A DNA stretch of 10,000 bases. It comes from Desulfomonile sp. GTDB taxonomy: Bacteria; Desulfobacterota; Desulfomonilia; Desulfomonilales; Desulfomonilaceae. The stretch is taken from assembly GCA_020216785.1 (NCBI GenBank), contig JAIWNO010000003.1, positions 1 to 10,000 of the forward strand. The letters run 5' to 3'. Positions within the stretch are counted from its first letter, which is position 1, and each line of letters begins with the position of its first letter. Position numbers and translations under genes: made by a program. The notes under the pieces were generated by a model that saw only the letters and a program-made list of their open reading frames with translations, searched no databases and was not told the DNA's origin. Of this stretch, positions 6,366-10,000 are shown one piece after another.

Positions 6366-9300
6366 TACACAAGCTTCCCTTTGGATTGCGAATACCGATC
6401 CTCTACGTCAGTCATCCGCTCCACCGGGACGCAGGACTCATCGAGCGCGTCCATCGTGCAGGCGGATTGGGGATCATCGATCGGTTCAACGCCGGCGCCG
6501 GCCGCGTTGATGTGCCCGCGGGGGTCCCCCATGGTGTACGCGTCTCGCTGGGCGAACTGAGTCGGCTGGGTCCTGCTGCCGGTGTCCGTGCGGCCGTGGT
6601 TGCGCTGGAAGAAATTGACCGTGTGGCGGCGTTGACGCCGGGTGAGCTTGCAGGCGCTCCCGTGCCCGTGGTTGTGGAGGTTGGTTCCGGGCGGCAGGCC
6701 GCGGCGGCTGAGAAGGCCGGGGCCGCGGCCCTCATCGCGCGGGGCAACGAAGGACCGGGCCGGGTGAGCGAAACCGGTGGACTCGTGCTGCTCCAGGAGG
6801 TGCTGAGAGCATCGCGGCTGCCGGTATTCCTCCAAGGCGGGGTCGGGCTGCATACCGCGGCAGGAGCGTCAGCGGCAGGGGCCGCGGGTGTGGTGCTCGA
6901 TGTGCATCTGCTCCTAGCGGAGGATTCGGCGGTTGCGTCGGAGGTCAAGGATTTTCTCCGCTCGCTCACCGCTCCGGCGACAGTGGTGCTGGGCGAATCG
7001 CTCGGCACGCCGTATCGGGTCTATTCCCGTGTGGCCACGAAGCTGGTGCGGGAACTCCGCAAAGTGGAGGGGTCGCTCTCGCCCGACTCAGCGGCCGAAT
7101 ATGTGCAGCGAATTGTCCGTGCGCTGTCGCCGGGCCCAGGCACGGCATTCGACACCGACGAAGTCTTGCTGCCGCTTTCTGAGGACATCGCGGTCGCTCG
7201 GTCGCTCTCTGATCGGTTTGGTACAGCGGAAGCCATTGTGGGGGCGTTCGGGCGGCGCATGGGTGAAAGCCGCGGCGAATGGCCTTTCCACGATGATTCC
7301 AACCTCGCGAAACATCATGGAACACGATTCCCTGTTGTGCAAGGGCCGATGGCCCATGTGAGCGACAACGCGGACTTCCTGGCCGCTGTGGCGCGCGGGG
7401 GTGCGCTGCCGTTCCTGGCCATGGGAAATATGCCCGCAGGTATTGCAAGGGATGCGCTCCGGCTCGCTTGGGAAAAGACCGGCGGCAGGTTCGGTGTGGG
7501 GCTCATCGGATTGGAAGTGAACCGGCACTGCTACGAAGCGCACCTGGAGTTGATGAAGGAGATCACTCCACCGTTTGCGATCCTCGCCGCGGGGAGCGTC
7601 GATCTTGCCCGACGCATCGAGGCCCTGGGGACGGTGTGCTATCTGCACTGTCCTGCGGCAGCGATCCTCTCGGAAGCCCTCAGCGCGGGGTTGCGGCACT
7701 TCGTGTTCGAGGGTGCGGAATCAGGAGGGCACATCGGCTCCTTGGGCAGTCTCGATCTTTGGAGCGCCAACTTTGCGGAATTGGAGAAGGCTGCGCTCGA
7801 CGGTCTGGACCTGAGCGAGGTCACCGTATTACTTGCCGGCGGCATCGCAACAGGCCGAGCGGCCGCGTTTGTCGCCGGGATGGTAGAGGGGTTCACGGCT
7901 CGCGGGTTGAATATCGGCCTCCAAATGGGAACAGCCTACCTGGCCACGGAAGAAGCTGTTTCAACCGGGGCGATCACTCGGACCTATCAGGAATTAGCCG
8001 TCAGAAGCGACCGTACAGTAGTTATCGGCAGGACCGTCAATACGCGGGCCCGTGCCGCAGGCTCCCCTATGGCCGCGACGCTTGTGAAGCGCGAGACGCA
8101 GCGGGTGCGTGACGGGGTGCCGTTGCGGGAACGGAAGGAACTGTACGAAAAGGACAACCTTGGCGCGCTTCGGCTTGCCTCCAAGGGCTGCGCGATCGAT
8201 CCTTCGACGGCGGCCGCTGAATGCCCCGTCTTCTACCAACTCCCGCCTGACGAACAGCTTGAACGGGGATTGTACCTCATGGGGCAGGTGGTATCGCTTC
8301 TGGACGGGCCTACCACCATCGAAGCGTTGCACGATGAGATCATAACGAACGGTCGTCGTATCTACGAGGGCGATTCGCCGGCAATCGAACCGATTGCCGA
8401 CACGCCCGAGGCCGTTGTTGAAGCCGACCGAGAACCTATCGCCGTGGTGGGCATCGGGTTGCGTTTTCCTGGGGCCGACTCCCCCGAGCGTTTCTGGGAC
8501 CAGATTATCAGCCGTCGCAGCGGCATCGTTGAGGTCCCGCCCGACCGGTGGGGCAATCCGGATTTCTACTATCATCCTGACCCGAAAGTGCCGGACAAGA
8601 CCTACAGCCGTATCGGCGGATTTGTGACCGACTTCGCGTTTGATCCGCTCAAGTATCGGATTCCTCCAGCAGTTGCGGGCAAGATGGACCGCACGCAGCA
8701 ACTGGCGGTGAGCTGCACCGCGGATGCGCTCGCCGACGCGGGACTGTCGCCGGACGATCTTAAGACCGCGCGAGTCGGCATAGTGCTCGGCAATAGCATG
8801 GGTGGCGAAAACACCGACCTTTATGCGACGAGGGTAGGGCTGCCGCGCACGGTGGCCTGCCTCGAGGGGTCGCTTGACAGCCTTCAGGTGAGTCCGGAAG
8901 CAAAGAAGGCGCTGATCGACGAATTCCGGAACCGATATCTCGAAGGACTCCCGTCAATTACCGAGGATTCGCTTCCTGGAGAGCTCGCGAACGTGATTTC
9001 GGGCCGTGTGGCGAATGTCTTTAATCTTCGGGGGCCCAATTTCACGGTTGACGCTGCCTGCGCCTCATCAATGGCCGCGGTGATGAATGCTGTGGCCGCG
9101 CTCCGGGAAGGCACCATCGACTACGCGATTACCGGCGGAGTGGACGCGGCCATGGGTCCGCCTTCGTTCGTGAAGTTTTGCAAAATCGGTGCATTGTCTC
9201 CCGACGGAAGTCGGCCCTTCGATGAGTCGGCTAACGGCTTCGTGATGGGCGAAGGCGCTGGTATTTTGGTTCTCAAAAGGCTTTCCGACGCGATACGGGA

Positions 9301-10000
9301 TGGCGACCGGATTTATTGTACAATTCTCGGGATAGGATCATCTTCTGACGGCAGAGGCAAGGGAATTACCGCTCCCAATGCCGCTGGGCAGGAGCGTGCG
9401 GTGCAGGCGTGCCTCGAATCGGCCGGCGTTGCACCAAGTTCCATCAGTCTTGTGGAAGCCCACGGCACTTCGACTCCGGTGGGTGACAGCACCGAGTTGG
9501 GCGTCCTTGACAAGATCTTTCGGGAGGCTGGTGCAGAGCCGGGCTCTGTGGGCATCGGCTCGGTCAAGTCGCAGATCGGTCACTTGAAGGCAGCTGCAGG
9601 AGCCGCGGGCATGATCAAGGTCATCCTTAGCCTTCATCATCAGACACTTCCGCCGACCATCAACGTCAAGAAGCCTAATCCGTGCATCGACTGGAAGACG
9701 TCGCCGCTCTTTCTCGTGGCAGAGCCGCGGCCGTGGCCCGCGCGGAATAACACGCCTCGACGGGCTGGTGTGAGCGCGTTCGGGTTCGGTGGAACCAATT
9801 TCCACGTCATCCTTCAGGAGCATGTTCCTGGTCTTCGAGTGGTCGCACCGAGCAAGCAACCGGCGAAGAGCGCGTCATTCGAGCCGCCGAGTTGGCCCAT
9901 TCCGCCTGACTTGAACATCGTCGGCGAAGCATGGGTGATTGGTGGCCGTGACGAGCGCGACCTAGCCGCGAGGGCCGAAAATCTCCTTGGTCGGCTGTCC
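6362..10000 (+). CDS. PfaA-like multidomain synthase: tandem flavin barrels plus ketosynthase (3' end outside window)
   Basis: The frame is open for 1213 codons to the right edge. The ATG overlaps the regulator stop and has AAGGTG six bases upstream. Residues 6-205 form a degenerate barrel resembling nitronate monooxygenase. Residues 319-595 form a more complete copy of that family (QGPM at 327-330, EGAESGGHIG with H457, AGGIATGR, QMGTAYLATEEA), the FMN enoyl-reductase type known as PfaD in PUFA synthases. A linker (596-690) contains a YLMGQVVSLLDG segment and a TTIEALHDEI helix. The ketosynthase spans about 691-1153: C900 in VDAACASS, H1034 in VEAHGTSTPVGD, K1069 and H1074 in VKSQIGHLK, and a final GFGGTNFHV. 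Its ITEDSLPGELAN segment (866-877) is of the PfaA type. A linker to a probable acyltransferase begins after 1153. Carrier, ketoreductase and dehydratase domains may follow outside the window. The likely role is iterative synthesis of a long-chain or unsaturated lipid; the product is unknown. Confidence 0.9.
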   Translation, partial: MIHKLPFGLRIPILYVSHPLHRDAGLIERVHRAGGLGIIDRFNAGAGRVDVPAGVPHGVRVSLGELSRLGPAAGVRAAVVALEEIDRVAALTPGELAGAPVPVVVEVGSGRQAAAAEKAGAAALIARGNEGPGRVSETGGLVLLQEVLRASRLPVFLQGGVGLHTAAGASAAGAAGVVLDVHLLLAEDSAVASEVKDFLRSLTAPATVVLGESLGTPYRVYSRVATKLVRELRKVEGSLSPDSAAEYVQRIVRALSPGPGTAFDTDEVLLPLSEDIAVARSLSDRFGTAEAIVGAFGRRMGESRGEWPFHDDSNLAKHHGTRFPVVQGPMAHVSDNADFLAAVARGGALPFLAMGNMPAGIARDALRLAWEKTGGRFGVGLIGLEVNRHCYEAHLELMKEITPPFAILAAGSVDLARRIEALGTVCYLHCPAAAILSEALSAGLRHFVFEGAESGGHIGSLGSLDLWSANFAELEKAALDGLDLSEVTVLLAGGIATGRAAAFVAGMVEGFTARGLNIGLQMGTAYLATEEAVSTGAITRTYQELAVRSDRTVVIGRTVNTRARAAGSPMAATLVKRETQRVRDGVPLRERKELYEKDNLGALRLASKGCAIDPSTAAAECPVFYQLPPDEQLERGLYLMGQVVSLLDGPTTIEALHDEIITNGRRIYEGDSPAIEPIADTPEAVVEADREPIAVVGIGLRFPGADSPERFWDQIISRRSGIVEVPPDRWGNPDFYYHPDPKVPDKTYSRIGGFVTDFAFDPLKYRIPPAVAGKMDRTQQLAVSCTADALADAGLSPDDLKTARVGIVLGNSMGGENTDLYATRVGLPRTVACLEGSLDSLQVSPEAKKALIDEFRNRYLEGLPSITEDSLPGELANVISGRVANVFNLRGPNFTVDAACASSMAAVMNAVAALREGTIDYAITGGVDAAMGPPSFVKFCKIGALSPDGSRPFDESANGFVMGEGAGILVLKRLSDAIRDGDRIYCTILGIGSSSDGRGKGITAPNAAGQERAVQACLESAGVAPSSISLVEAHGTSTPVGDSTELGVLDKIFREAGAEPGSVGIGSVKSQIGHLKAAAGAAGMIKVILSLHHQTLPPTINVKKPNPCIDWKTSPLFLVAEPRPWPARNNTPRRAGVSAFGFGGTNFHVILQEHVPGLRVVAPSKQPAKSASFEPPSWPIPPDLNIVGEAWVIGGRDERDLAARAENLLGRLS

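Noticed and set aside
7088..8701. Antisense and off-phase open frames inside the synthase gene
   Set aside because: They are typical of GC-rich coding DNA. The plus-strand frame from 6362 encodes recognisable flavin-barrel and ketosynthase motifs without interruption.
1..10000. CRISPR array, tRNA or rRNA genes, insertion sequences
   Set aside because: No regularly spaced repeats, tRNA-like or rRNA-like sequence, transposase motifs or flanking terminal repeats were seen.

Overview
The window is GC-rich, Gram-negative chromosomal DNA. It pairs a PilY1-type pilus tip protein with a large PUFA-synthase-like (PfaA-type) multidomain enzyme under a TetR-type regulator. That combination fits an environmental deltaproteobacterial-type lineage (Desulfobacterota or Myxococcota) best. 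This placement is an inference from gene content; no rRNA or other marker is present.

Left part (1-3462, minus strand): a two-gene unit. A 161-residue exported protein of unknown function (2977-3462) overlaps by 11 bases the start of a long PilY1-like protein, which runs off the left edge (995 codons visible). The PilY1 part shows a signal peptide, a von Willebrand A domain with an intact MIDAS motif that is interrupted by extra beta-rich segments, a calcium-loop-like sequence, and the start of the C-terminal beta-propeller. Type IV pilus assembly, adhesion or surface sensing is the expected role.

Middle (3463-4219): about 760 bases between divergent genes, with no convincing gene. It holds a possible minus-strand promoter. 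Then comes a 287-residue single-pass membrane protein (4220-5083), with an N-terminal domain resembling the ribosomal L7/L12 C-terminal fold, one membrane helix, a coiled coil and an acidic tail. A run of ten G lies inside this gene.

Right part (5084-10000, plus strand): a 322-base control region with a sigma70-like promoter followed directly by an elaborate inverted-repeat operator (5349-5383). It leads into a TetR-family regulator with an unusual ~115-residue N-terminal extension. The regulator's stop codon overlaps (ATGA) the start of a giant synthase gene that runs off the right edge (1213 codons visible). The synthase begins with two consecutive nitronate-monooxygenase-like flavin barrels, the first of them degenerate, and then a complete PUFA-type ketosynthase with C900, H1034 and H1074. 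The layout suggests a self-regulated operon making a specialised long-chain lipid or polyketide. The product cannot be read from this window. The N-terminal fusion of an enoyl-reductase-type barrel to a PfaA-like ketosynthase is the most interesting feature here.
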